A stretch of 64,000 nt of DNA from Tenrec ecaudatus (Eukaryota > Chordata > Mammalia > Afrosoricida > Tenrecidae). Made by a program: the position numbers and the translations under genes. Positions 12,018-23,084 of this stretch are shown piece after piece. The notes under the pieces were generated by a model that saw only the letters and a list, made by a program, of their open reading frames with translations, was not told the origin of the DNA and made no database searches. Where the stretch lies: assembly GCF_050624435.1 (NCBI RefSeq), contig NC_134537.1, forward strand, positions 122,749,586 to 122,813,585. Direction: 5' to 3'. How positions within the stretch are numbered: position 1 is the stretch's first letter; every line of letters starts with the position of its first letter.

Positions 12018-12198
12018 TCGTCAATATTGACTCACTGTCACCCTATAAGACAGGGTAGAACTGCCCCTGTGGGTTTCTGAGATAGAATTCTTTATGGGAA
12101 GAGAAAGCCCCCAGTTTCTCCAGTGGAGCAGCTGGTGGTCTCAAACTGCTAACCTTTCAGATGGCAGACCAATGCATCGCCACTGCATCCTCAGGGCT
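12018..12198 (-). mobile_element. AfroSINE, near full length
   Basis: In minus orientation it reads 'GACTCACTGTCACCCTATAA', 'GGTAGAACTGCCCCTGTGGG', 'GGAGCAGCTGGTGGTCTCAA' and the head at 'CCTCAGGGCTGG'. All regions are present in order. Confidence 0.85.
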
Positions 12199-12199
12199 G

Positions 12200-13690
12200 G
12201 AACCATAGTCATTGCAAAATCGGGAGCTTGAGAAACCAGAAATATTTAAAATAAGCCCATTACCAGCTAGTCAAGGTGAAAGGGATTCAGACCTGGTCAA
12301 AGGTTTCTCCATAGATCTGTCCATTTTTTCTGGAGGGAATACTGGATTTCTAATGGACCTGGTAGCCACAAACGGAGCTGTCTTCCATGGTTCACAGACA
12401 GTATCTTTATATCCAGTTGTCTTTTGTTGCTGCTGTTGTGTTTTGAAGTTTTACATGGCTGGCATTTTCATTCTTCCGGTGCCCTCTGGTGAAGTTTGTT
12501 TCTTTCGTGGTCATTTTCTCATTGGCCCAGATACAGTGCCTGCCCTTGGCCTTGCCTCTGCTGGGTTGCTTTATGTTTGCGCGCCTCCCAGTCCCCGGGC
12601 CATTCTGATTCCAGCAGGGTCACGCTTCCTCAGGGACTAGGAAAGCATTTGAATCCTAGCCTGTGGGGTCAGTCTGCTTCTTAGCACATGGGAAGGGGTT
12701 TCAAAAATTCATGGAAAATGGGATTGAAGAATAAGGGAAGTTTTCCAGAACTTTTGGGAGTTTAGGAATAAATCCCATTTGCTATCCTTCCTGCACTATG
12801 CTAAACTTCTTTCTAATCCTGTCCGAGTGTGTGCCAAGGTACCCATTTTGGTCTCCTTTAATAAGCATCCGGTAGCTATCATTGCTAAAATAATTAAATA
12901 TATTGTATTTAGGAGCAGCCTTTGAGCTACTTAGTTTTGTTTGTTTTCAGGGAGTAGAAAAGTTAGCCAAGTCTTTGTAGCAGTCCACACTCTGCCATTT
13001 AACAAGCCACGGCCAGATTCTTTTCTCTAATTTTGATGGAATAGCACACTCCCTCGTGACTCCGAGGACCAAGTCCCCTGGCAGGTGGCCTCTTAGCTGT
13101 GGAAGCTGTACCCATAGGCAAGCCTGGAAGAGAACAGGCTTCTTCTAGCAATGATGCTCTTGCTGGATATGGGCAGCTACGAAGGAAGCAGATTCAGGGT
13201 GATTTCCACATGGGTTCCAGGGAATAAATAGATGGCTTGGAGCAGGATGCAGGGGAGGGGTAAGTCTAGAGAAATAGCAAGCTTCTCTCTACAGAGTGCA
13301 GAAGCTTCCCAGTACTGTACAGTAACCAGAGTAATCTTTTAATAATAATATGATAATAAACACAGCAGTGATCCTATAATTTATCAACTTCTTTGCTTTT
13401 TAACTTTCACAAGTAGGTCTCTATCAGTAAATCGATGTCCCTTCTAAACACGGTGTTTTATTCTTCTATTTCATGTTTTTTTTTCTTTGGTTTTCAATGT
13501 TTCATCTGGCAAAGCGGGAACTTTAAACTCCAGCAACGTGAAAGGAAGAGTAGAATAGACCGCCAATCTCAGTCACAGAGGGTGTCCGTCGGTGGTTAGC
13601 AGTTGGGCACATCCGTGCACTCACTCACTCCCATGCTTTCCCTTTCTTCCTCTCTGCACACACGGACACTTGTATTTGCACTGATATCAG
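12200..13690. other. Unique sequence, nothing recognised
   Basis: An open frame of 142 codons (12212-12640) has no recognisable domain. I see no repeat boundary that I can support. Confidence 0.35.
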
Positions 13691-13691
13691 T

Positions 13692-13852
13692 CTACAGAAC
13701 CCTGGCAACACAATGGTGAAGCGCGAAACTGCTAACTGAAAGGGTGGGGATTTAAACCTTCCAGCTGCCGCACCAGAGAAAAGACCCCGTGATCTACTTC
13801 CTAGGAGGTCGCTCTGAGTTGGAACTGACTCAATGACATGCAGTAACAACAG
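13692..13852 (+). mobile_element. AfroSINE
   Basis: The head region 'CCCTGGCAACACAATGGTGA' is followed by 'ACTGCTAACTGAAAGGGTGG' and the tail 'GGTCGCTCTGAGTTGGAAC'. It stops 19 bases before a SPIN element. Confidence 0.75.
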
Positions 13853-13870
13853 TGTTAACATACTCCATCT

Positions 13871-14068
13871 CAGTGGTTCTCGACCTTCCTCATGCCGTGA
13901 CCCTTTCATACAGTTCCTCATGTGGTGGTGACACCCCCCCCCTCAACCGCAACATCATTTTTGTTGCTACTTTATCACTGTCATTTTGCTACTGTCATGA
14001 ATTGGGCCACCCCTGTGAAAGGCTCGTTTGACTCCAAAAGGGGTCGTGACCCAGGTTGAGAACCACTG
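13871..14068 (+). mobile_element. SPIN hAT transposon, non-autonomous copy
   Basis: It starts CAGTGGTTCTCGACCTTCC and ends CAGGTTGAGAACCACTG, the terminal inverted repeats of the SPIN ('Space Invaders') hAT family. Internal blocks match too: 'ACAGTTCCTCATGTGGTGG' and 'GTGAAAGGCTCGTTTGACTC'. At 198 bp it is one of the short internally deleted forms and encodes no transposase. The flanks CTCCATCT and CTTCTATCT look like an imperfect 8-base target duplication. SPIN is known to have spread horizontally among tetrapods, tenrecs included. Confidence 0.92.
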
Positions 14069-14069
14069 C

Positions 14070-15020
14070 TTCTATCTTCAGGGCTAACTTGCACGATGGG
14101 CCCATTATTGTGCATTGTCATTTTCCTACTAAGCCATTAGAGGCACGCTGCAGAGCTCATGCCCCTTCCTTCTCCAAGCACTTCAGGATGGATTCCCTAA
14201 GGACAAGGACAGGGACATATGTTTATGAAACCGCACCACAATAATCCAATTGGAGAAATTTAAAATGGAAGCAATACGATTAGCTACCATGCAGTCCATA
14301 TTCAAAGTAGCCAATTCATCTCCAGAATGTAGTTTATGGCTTTTCTCTTCCATAACTCAGGATCATGTCTTTGATCTGTTAAGCCTCTCATCTATAATAC
14401 TTCTTCAGTCTTTCATTTTCCTTCATATTTGCTAACTTTTAAAATAAAACTTTCTTATTTTCATAAGATACTTTTGCTGTCAACATTTTTTTGTGATGTA
14501 ACTTGTAATACCTTATGTTTTGTTTCAGAAAACCATATTTAACATTATGGGATGCTGGTATATATTTTCGTACTAAAAACAATCTCTGAATAAGAATACT
14601 TACGTTTAACCAATAGTTTCAATCTATTTATGCTTCATAATTAGACTCATATAACTAAAATGGTGACAATAGAGCACCTTTAAAATATTCCATGAATAAC
14701 CTATTTATTATTAGTCATGTGAAAATTGTATTACAATATTTAAGGCCTAAAAATTTGAAAATACTTTTTATAATTATTTTGTTTAGAATTCATGATGATC
14801 ACAGCAACAGTGATTTAAAAATCATAGGAATATAAATAGAAAATTCATTAAAACAGCAATGTAAATGATCACCAAATATGAAGAAGTATCTTTGTTTCAG
14901 TAGAGAAATGCAAAGGAGAACCACAATAAACCCTTACTTTGTGCTTATATGGGAAAAATTAGACATAGGAAACTGCTTGTATCCTTTTCTTTGGTGATGC
15001 AGCCAAGGTTTGGAATCTGA
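14070..15020. other. AT-rich sequence, nothing recognised
   Basis: There is no gene or supportable repeat. From about 14440 the sequence is very AT-rich. Confidence 0.4.
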
Positions 15021-15021
15021 C

Positions 15022-15221
15022 TTACAATAAACCCAAACCAAGCCCATCACCCTCAAAGTGACCCTGGAGGGCAGAGTGGAACCACTCCCTATGATTTCCC
15101 AGGCTGTGAATCTGTACAAAAGCAGACTACCTCATCTTCCCTTGCAGATGGCTGGTAGATTTGAACCGCCAACATTTCATTAGCAGCCCAGTACGTAACC
15201 CACTGTGGTACCAGGCTTCCT
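15022..15221 (-). mobile_element. AfroSINE, near full length
   Basis: The tail 'AATAAACCCAAACCAAGCCC' is followed by 'AAGTGACCCTGGAGGGCAGA', 'ACCTCATCTTCCCTTGCAGA' and the head near 'ACCAGGCTTCC', all in minus orientation. Confidence 0.8.
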
Positions 15222-16428
15222 GACTCAAGCACAGTCTACCTACCAAGCTGTTAGCAAATGATGAGATATCTCATTTGGCTTAGAAGATGAGATAGCCAAG
15301 TCATGTGCATCTCTTGGGAACCTGTGTTTAGCAGAGTTCAAAACATGCACAAGTCAAAAGGGAGAAGGGGAGGCTGGAGTAAATTAAAGCTCAAGCAACA
15401 CTGACGGCTAGGGTAGTCAAGGTTATGAGGCGACGGATGAAGGCTGGAGAAGAAGCCAAAAGGAACACAAAGAACAAGACCACTGCACAGAGTGGCATCT
15501 GGCAACGGATAGCCATTCCATGAAAGACCAAGTGAGCAAAAGGGGAAAGCAATTTGTTTCCGTTCCTGCTAGCTTCCTGGTTCCTAGTTACAGGCAGTTG
15601 GGTGTTTTTCAGCTGTTATGGTTTTCCTTGCAGGTGTTGGGAGTGGGGCAGGAAGACACAAAATAAAGGAAGGCTCTCACAATTCTGAAGGAAAATCCGA
15701 CTTCAGGTTCTTACATCAGCCAAACAATCAGTCAGGTGTGAGGATAAAAAAATACATTTCTAGGCATGCAATCAAAACAAAAAGGTGCCTTAGAACACAC
15801 TGAACTTTAGCGGGTTTGGGGTGTGTGTATCTTTTTATCATATGCAGCACTTAATCAAAATTCCTTTAAATTTTCTGAAGTTATGCTAATCAACCAATGT
15901 CTAATATTGGAAAGGGCAACTAAAAAACACAGACCTTACCCCATTTAGCCATTGAGTCCGTTTCTCTTCACACAGTGTTTCAGGACTTCATTCAACACAT
16001 CCTTCATTATTGCAGCATTTCAACTACGGAGGTCCTGTCCGACATGGACCAAGGCAGCCTTTGGAGAGCTGCTCAGTGGTGTGGAGGCAGACGTGAAAGG
16101 GGTTAACAGAGCATGGCAAGCTTCAGAACAGTAAACAGAGATCATGTTCCCTCGTGTTCTTGTGCTGGGCCTCACTGTCCTTTGCTGATGTTAGGTGTCT
16201 TACAAATAGGACGTTGTGGTGACCCTGCATCAAGCAGGTCTAGTGACGTCATTTTTTCAACAGCATGTGGTCACTGCATGTCTCTGTGTCACATTTTTGT
16301 CATTCTCATAACATTTTGAGGATCTTCACAATGCTATTTATCACATACTTAGGAGTATACAGTATGTAGGGTCAGAATAACTCTTACATGCCCTGGGAAA
16401 CAAACGAACAAAAAATCATGTGACACTT
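15222..16428. other. Unique sequence, nothing recognised
   Basis: No gene, promoter or clear repeat was found in this stretch. Confidence 0.35.
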
Positions 16429-16429
16429 T

Positions 16430-16467
16430 TAAAAAATCATTTCATTGGGGGCTCGTACAACTCTTAG
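16430..16467 (-). repeat. L1-lineage 3' tail fragment
   Basis: About 38 bases match the extreme 3' end of the afrotherian L1-type family in reverse: 'AAAAAATCATTTCATTGGGG' followed by GCTCGTACAACTCTTAG. Almost the whole element is missing, so this is an extreme 5' truncation or an eroded copy. Confidence 0.65.
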
Positions 16468-17040
16468 TTACTTGCTCTATTACAGTTTTTGTTTTGTTTT
16501 TTTTAATTGCAGTGATCTGGAATTTAACTGTAACACTGTATATCCCAGGTTCAGGGATGATGGGTCAGCGGTAGTTTCTTGCCTTACTGGGAGTGGGGTG
16601 GCTTTTATTTCTGACAAACGCATCCCATGTACAGTGACCACATCTCGGTGAGAGGCTTGGGGATTGTTGGGGTGCTGAACAGGTGTCAGTGGGGTTTACA
16701 GATTAAGGTGGGCTACAAAGAAAGGACTATTTCTGCAAGGATCTCCTTCTGAAACTCAGCCCATGAAAGGCCTGTAGCTCACAATGCTTGCAGCCTGAAA
16801 CCATGCGCCGGAGCCAACTCCAAAATGGCCAATAACAACACGGTGGAAGCATAGTTGCCCTAAAACTCTGCCAGGAGGTGTTACCCCTGAAGTGGTCTAT
16901 TTCAACAAAATGTTGAAAAGTAAGAAAGGGGCAGATGGGAATGGAGGTGTCTGAGAACTCTTCTGGTGGCAGAAACATCTTCAAAGCAAGGAAGCATGAA
17001 CTAGCGTGTAATTCCAGTAGAATACTGCTAGTTTAAATCA
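16468..17040. other. Unique sequence, nothing recognised
   Basis: I see no gene. The final part could include upstream RTE sequence that is too diverged to see. Confidence 0.3.
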
Positions 17041-18130
17041 GAGGGTAGCAGAAAGAGGTTTGCTTGTGTTTTATTGAGTCTACAAAGGCACTCGACTCTG
17101 CAGACCACAACCAACTAAGCATGGCATTACAATGAGTGGGGGAATCTACTCCATTTGAGTATACTCACAGGAACCTCTATGTGGACCAGCAAGTAGTTGT
17201 CCAGAGAAAACAAAGGGCCACTGAATAGTTTAAAATCAGGTAAGCTGTGGGCCAGGGTTGTATCCGTTCACCATACTTATTCTATCTGTATGTCAAGCAA
17301 ATAGCTCCAAAATTTGAAAAAGAACATGAGACCAAGATTAGAGGACGACTTATTAATAATCTACACTATGCAGCTAGAGCAAGCTGGCTTGTCGAAAGCA
17401 AAGAGGACTTGGCACACTAAGGAAGATCACAGAGTAGAGCTGTCATTCACTATGGAGACCCACTCAAGGTAAAGAAAACACAAACCCTCACAACTGAACC
17501 AACAGACAAGATCATGATCAATGAGAACAGATTGAAGTAGTCAAGGATTTCATTTTCTTTGTATCCACAATCAGTGCACCTACAAGCAGCAGTCAGGAAA
17601 TCAAAAGTGTTAAGCAAGACCTCTTTAAAGAATTACAGAGCAAAGATGTCGTTTTGATGATTAAGTTACGCCTGACCCAAGTCACAGTGTTTTCAATCTG
17701 CTCATGTGCGTATGGGGGCTGGACAATGGAAAGGGAAAACAAGAGAACAGTCCATGTGTTTGACTGATGGCATTGGGGAAGAATCCTGAAAGCACCAGGC
17801 GGGCCGGAAGAAGAAACAAATGTCTTTTGGAAGAACTACAACCAGAATGCTCTTGATAAGCAACGATGGTGAGACTTTGTCTCTCTCAAACTTTGGATAA
17901 GTTATCAGAACTTGCCGGTCCCTGGAAAAGAACATCATGTTTGCGAGCGTAAGAGGTCGTAAAAACACACGGAGATCCTCAGTGAGATGGATTGTTATCA
18001 TGGCTGTACCCATGGGTTCACATATAATAAGAATTGTGAGGATGGTGTAGGATCTAGCTGTGTTTTGTTCTGTTGAACGTAGGGTCTCTGAGTGAAAACG
18101 GACTGCATGGTCCAACCACAACAATCAGCA
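17041..18130 (+). mobile_element. RTE (BovB-like) LINE relic with reverse transcriptase and 3' end
   Basis: A 1.1-kb piece of an RTE-clade LINE, from reverse-transcriptase motif A to the 3' end. Motif A survives as 'AAGGCACTCGACTCTGCAGA' (17086-17105), whose third codon pair keeps the aspartate. The stretches around 17250 ('GGGTTGTATCCGTTCACCAT') and 17345-17366 match the family. The catalytic YADD box (17367-17378) now reads Tyr-Ala-Ala-Arg, so both catalytic aspartates are gone. Downstream, 'TTGAAGTAGTCAAGGATTTC' and the CSLEAR-like region near 17846 are recognisable. It ends with 'TTTTGTTCTGTTGAACGTAG'. Frameshifts and stops are scattered throughout. A separate minus frame (17702-18124) is only the shadow of this element. 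Confidence 0.9.
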
Positions 18131-18334
18131 AACAAAGCCCCTCTCTTTACATGCCTAAGCATTAACACGCGTATTTCAAACAGATTGCTAGACACAAAAA
18201 TAAACAAGACAGTGTCTGTTAAATGTATCTTGCAAACAGAATGTGAGCGGTGACAGGGTAATGAAAGACAAGACTGAGGGTCTTGTGGAGGGTTTAAACT
18301 GATCATGGAAGATCATGGAGATTTCCTAGAGGGG

Positions 18335-18720
18335 AAATTTTAAGTAATGTAAAACGTGGGCTATCTGACTAATACTAATCCTGCTTTGGAAGTAAGGTTT
18401 AGCTTTAAAGACTTTATTTGGTTTAATATTTCTTAAGTATTTTTGAATGACATAAAAAACAACCAATAATTCACTTAAAGAATCATTTTCTGCTCTAGAA
18501 AGAACAGAAAAAATTTAAATTTTAAGTAAGTGTAAAACATGGACTTTCTGATTAAGTGAAACTATTCCTGCTTTGGAAGTAATGTTTAGAGTTAAAGATT
18601 TTTTTATTTGGTTTCACATTTCTTAAGTATTTTTGAATGACCCGCTAAAAAATAAACCAATAATTCAGTTAAGGAATCACTTTCCGCAGTAGAAATAAGA
18701 AAAATTTAAATTGTGTCATG
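18335..18720. repeat. ~185-bp tandem duplication, 2+ copies
   Basis: Two direct copies start at about 18335 and 18517, and the start of a third is at about 18708. Each contains 'CCTGCTTTGGAAGTAA', then TTTATTTGGTTT, then TTTCTTAAGTATTTTTGAAT and CCAATAATTCA. Offsets measured at the copy starts are 182 and 191 bases. The copies differ by scattered substitutions and small indels, so the duplication is not recent. The unit matches no repeat family I know. Confidence 0.85.
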
Positions 18721-18739
18721 TGTAAAACGCGTTCAAAGA

Positions 18740-18870
18740 CCCTCATAAATATTCTGTAGGGCAGAGTAGAACTGTCAGAAGGCAGCCCCAAAGCTGTGAC
18801 CACATGGTCGCGACCTGGAGCATCTTTCTTCCTCAGAACGGCTGGAGGACCCTCGGGCCGGCCACCAAGG
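18740..18870 (-). mobile_element. AfroSINE, degraded
   Basis: 'GTAGGGCAGAGTAGAACTGT' and 'CATCTTTCTTCCTCAGAACG' followed by GCTGGAGGACC fit the AfroSINE tail and body in reverse, with an unrelated GC-rich stretch between. Confidence 0.5.
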
Positions 18871-19411
18871 CTTGTGAGAGATGGGGCATTTCGCTATTTG
18901 GAATCGTGCGGCACATAAAACGCCTATGGAAAGAATCAGGTGAATTCGTAAGTGATACCTTAATAAAGTACCCTAAGTGATTTTGTTAACTGTGCTGCCC
19001 ATCTGTACAGCTGCGTAGGACTTGGCTTCGTTTAAATGGCTATAGATGAGCATTTAAAATGAAAGCATATAACTGGCTGCATGTCCCATCCGCTTACACT
19101 CATTCTATGAAGTGGAGGTAGACCGGAATCTGACAGTAGTCTGATTAGTGTCGCGCCAGTGATTTGCATGCTTTTCACCTGGATAGACCCCAATACGGCC
19201 TCTCTTCTTCAAGTTCACGCGTAATGTTGACCCTTAGAACAGGAGTTCCGAGGAACGCCGGAAAGCTAGAGGCTTGGACTCTCGGCGCACCATCCAGACA
19301 GACAGCCAGCAGAGCTACCTTCCTAAAAGAAAGGATGGGTTTGAAGAAAAGAAATCAACAAGCAGTGTCCCCACGCTGCACGTGATCAGCCATGCTTGCT
19401 GTCGGCTGGAT

Positions 19412-19425
19412 GTTGCTATGGCGAC
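19412..19425 (+). promoter_or_regulatory. RFX X-box-like palindrome
   Basis: GTTGCTATGGCGAC matches the palindromic RFX binding site GTTGCCATGGCAAC at 12 of 14 positions. It lies in the upstream part of the CpG island, a typical place for a functional X-box. RFX factors drive ciliary and neuronal genes. Occupancy is inferred, not shown. Confidence 0.5.
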
Positions 19426-20030
19426 GGAAAGCCGGTGGAACCCAATGAGCTGTCTGCAGCAATGCTGAGAGGACCAGCCATTTTACTTAGGGAGAGCAGT
19501 GTGGCATCTTCTGCTGAGCTCCATCCTGGAAGGAGCACTTGAAGAAGAAGGAAAGGAGCCAAGGGGAGAGCCACGGACTTGCTAGTCCACCATCACGACA
19601 GCCGAGCCCGCGTGCAAGCTGCCGCTCCGAGCAGGTGTGGGCTGCTGATCTGAGAGCGAGAACGCAGGCGAGAACGCTGCCTATCTGCCAGCAGGCAGCG
19701 GAAAGGGGTTTTGTCTTGCGAAGGCAAGCCTGGCTTCCCCGCAGCGTCATCCCGGCAGCTCCCTAACTGCTTCCCCTGGAGACCGGTGACCCAGAGGAGC
19801 GTGCTGCCCCCTGCTAACACGCGTCCCTACGCCGCCGGCCAGCGGCAGTGACACGGCAGCGGCAGGGCTGAAGGAGCAGGTGTTCTGGGCGGCGGGGCTT
19901 CAGACGGAGACACAGGGGACGCTCTGGGGTTCACCTGCTTCCTGTTAGCAGATCGTTGGCTCCGAGAGCATCTGCGGGCACCCTGAGGGCGCGGCTGAGG
20001 GGGATCCTCGCGGGCACCCCACTGGAGTGG

Positions 20031-20040
20031 CAGAGGTAAG
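20031..20040 (+). other. Candidate 5' splice donor at the CpG island edge
   Basis: CAGAG|GTAAG, with the exon ending at 20035, agrees with the mammalian donor consensus at nearly every position. It lies exactly where GC-rich sequence gives way to AT-rich sequence. Confidence 0.45.
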
Positions 20041-22918
20041 CATTGTGGTCTTTTTTTTTTTTAAGCACAGTCTAAAAATAACTTGGCGCAAAACTTAACC
20101 TCAATGATCTACATTGATTATGTGATCCAGATTTATCAAGAAACACACACGCATGCATTTTCACAAAGTGGCGTCTGAGACAAGAGTTGTTTCAGGGAGT
20201 TTAGTTTTTAGAGCTCGTATGGCAAAATAAATAAATAAATAATGCGCTTTGGGGTTTTAAATAAATATTTCTGTTTTAACAGCTTGTCGATCTGGGCTGT
20301 GTTCGTAAGCAACAATCTTCCTCCTTGGAAACAATGGATTCTTTTATGACCTGCTTTCTGACATAGATGGAGAGAAGGAGGGGGAGGCAAGCACCATGTA
20401 ACTGGTGGAGCTTTTATTAGTATGCCTGAGAAGGGCACACACTCTAACGTGCCCATGGATGCATTTCAATCAAGCCATTTCCTGCCCAGCACATTTGCAC
20501 TGGAGAGTCTCAGTCTGCTTGCTGGTGGATTGAGTTTGCCGTGGTTGCAAATGCGAACAGGGCAGGTCTTGGAAGCTGCTCACACCTCCTTTCCTGAGTA
20601 TTTTGCGTGCTGCCCCTGCCCGGCCACAACACTCCCATTGTGCTCCCCAGCCCCAAGTCCAGGGGAAGACCGGCAGAGAACTCTCCACATTGAGTGGAAG
20701 CCCAGCGATCATACGTGGCAGTTAGACTCTTGCATTGCACCATTTCCCTCCCAAGCAGAGAGGCTGCCAAGATAGAGAGTGGAACCCCAAACAACACACA
20801 CCTCAGCAAATGCACCCGAGCACGCACAGTGGGCCTTTCTTGTGAAGGGCTGTGTGATAACAGCGGAGGCTTGGCCTTGCAGTGGGGATTGTCCCTTCGT
20901 GTGACTCAGAGTCCCTTAGGAACAGAGCTGTCGCTGTGGACTGCAGCGGATCAAGTCGAAACCGCGAGGGAAGAAATGACCGACCAATGAATGAACTCTG
21001 TTTCAGCAGCATGCCGGCCTAACTTAGCGAGTTCTATTGTTGGTCAGTTCAAGTTGAAGGTGGCTGAAAACACTTAATGCTAAACATTTTGTCGAAAACA
21101 CGAAAATAAATAAAATAGGACCTGAGGTCTGCTTCTGAGTAAAGGGCTTTTATGTGCTCCTGCTCCTTTTTATTCTCAAGTAGGAAAGATATGGGGATCT
21201 GTGCTAGGATCTTCGGTATGAGGATGTACTTGGTGTTGAGGTGCCTGAACTTGCATCTCTTGTTTCACAGACAGATCAGTGTTCATAGGTCCGAAAATAA
21301 AGAACCTCCTTCATCATCTCCTCCCCCTCCGCCCCAAATTCCACCATAATTCAAGATCTGAAGTTGCAGACTAAGCACCGTTGGTGTGGCGAATCGGGTG
21401 CAAATGTTTCATGACAAGCACAAGTAGGACTATCCCTATGTGTAGATGAGCCATTGTGTGAGACAAAACCATTGTTCCTTACTTAATATATTTACCATGC
21501 AAGCTTCGTTCTGAGTCAAATCCTAGAAATCAACGTATCCGTGAAGGAAGTGGTTCTGAGTAGGAAATGTAGAAAAAGCCCCCCTTCAAGGTAATTCCCT
21601 TCAGAGCTGTGCCCTGCAGAATGAGTTTTAAAATTACTACACTGAACATAGAATCTTCAGCAAAAAGAAAAAAGAAAGGATTTTGAATTAGTTTTTTTTG
21701 GAGGAACTTTTTGGGGAACAAGCTGTAAAATGCATGCCAGGCACACGTGGCAACCTTCCTCTTGCCTGTGGTGGCACCAGAAGCAGCCAGAGCCTCGCCC
21801 CACGGAAGGAATGAAACACAAGCTTTACACCTGTGCTATCTTTCCCTACACTGATAACCTCTTATGGTAATACTCTATGAAAGATTAGCATGCTAAATCC
21901 AATACGGCACGGTAGGTCTCCATCATTATTAATTCAGTAAAGTTAAGAGTCGCATTTAGAGACCCCATGCTCAACTTTGTAGACTTTCCACCTCCATTGG
22001 ATTATGTGGAAAACCCATGTTTCATGCCTTCGTCACCCCAATTCACCTGGTAGCAATATCAAATATTTTGTAATTCTTCAAACACACTATTCCAAACTTT
22101 GGCAAGTGAAGTCCCCACTTGAAAGACCGTTCCTATAAATCTCATTCAAGGCAGATACCTCTCATGAACCCTGTGAAAGTCTTATGTCCCCAGTTACTTT
22201 GTTTCTCTAGACACTTCTTCACCTTTTATTTCAGTTATTGTCTGGGTCACATGAATATAGTTCTGTCACCAGCATCATATTACATTTGTCTCTACTCACA
22301 GGCATCCCGGGTTAGCTTTGGCTGATGATTAGAGAATATTCTGTCTAGTTCCTAGAACTTGCCACTTAGAGTGTACTGCTAACTTCAGGGTTCACTATTG
22401 TCTGACCGGCCATTATAAACTTGGACTTGACACCAACACAGAAGTCCAAGTATTGCTTTTTATCAGAGAAACTCATAACATTTAGAAACACCAAGCAAGG
22501 CTTTCATTTCCCTGACATCAAAATATGTTGCCAGGATCACAGGTTGATTAAAAAAAAAACCCAAATCTCCAATAGCATATCATAATTTTCTTAGGGAAAA
22601 TTAGAAGATGTTTACACCAACTTTTTAAACAAAACAGTTGGAAAATTTAATATCTAGAAGATGTTTGTCATTCTAATTGCAGCTAATATAAAATTGAGAG
22701 GAAAATAAGTTTAGTAAATATCCCTTCTAGAAATGTGCTATAAATTCAGACCATTTTGAAGCGAATGGGACATGGAGGATGAGCAGTTGCTGGTAACTTA
22801 TACAATTACACTTATAGAATTGTTTTCCGTGCTATGTCCAGAAGGAAAGAACCCTTGTAATTGAAATAAAGGCGACAGCAGCAGAATTTTTTTAACTTTT
22901 CCTACAAAAAACCGAACT
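20041..22918. other. Unique sequence downstream of the CpG island
   Basis: I see no gene or clear repeat. Open frames overlap on both strands at 20422-21012 in GC-moderate DNA, but none shows a family signature. If the CpG island is a promoter, this is probably first-intron sequence. Confidence 0.35.
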
Positions 22919-22921
22919 CAC

Positions 22922-23082
22922 TGCTATCTTGTCAATGATAACTCCTAGTGAGCCCCCTCTGGGGGTCTCCAGGACCTCAGTTGTTCACGGGAGTAGGAAG
23001 CCCCATCTTTGGAGCTTCGAACTCTAGAGCTTGAGGATCACAGCCCAACGCTTAACTGCTGACTATACCAGCAGGACTCCTG
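22922..23082 (-). mobile_element. AfroSINE, diverged
   Basis: In reverse, 'GTAGGAAGCCCCATCTTTGG' (body), 'CACAGCCCAACGCTTAACTG' (head) and CCAGCAGGACTCC (5' end) are clear. The tail near 22930 is weak. Confidence 0.7.
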
Positions 23083-23084
23083 AA

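Larger units (their letters stand above)
19150..20040 (+). promoter_or_regulatory. CpG island, candidate promoter and untranslated first exon
   Basis: This is the only CpG-dense block in the window. By hand count, 19561-20040 holds about 37 CpG dinucleotides in 480 bases at roughly 60 percent GC, an observed/expected ratio near 0.8. That satisfies the usual CpG-island criteria and contrasts with CpG-depleted surroundings. An RFX-type X-box sits at 19412-19425. The island ends at CAGAG|GTAAG (donor GT at 20036-20037), a near-consensus 5' splice site followed by AT-rich intron-like sequence. None of the open frames (about 75-87 codons) resembles a known protein. I therefore infer a noncoding first exon on the plus strand. 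The gene is not identifiable from this window. Confidence 0.55.

Noticed and set aside
17702..18124. 140-codon minus frame
   Set aside because: It is the antisense shadow of the plus-strand RTE relic.
22419..22451. Perfect 10-bp inverted repeat ACTTGGACTT ... AAGTCCAAGT
   Set aside because: A single short palindrome in 64 kb is expected by chance, and there is no supporting context.
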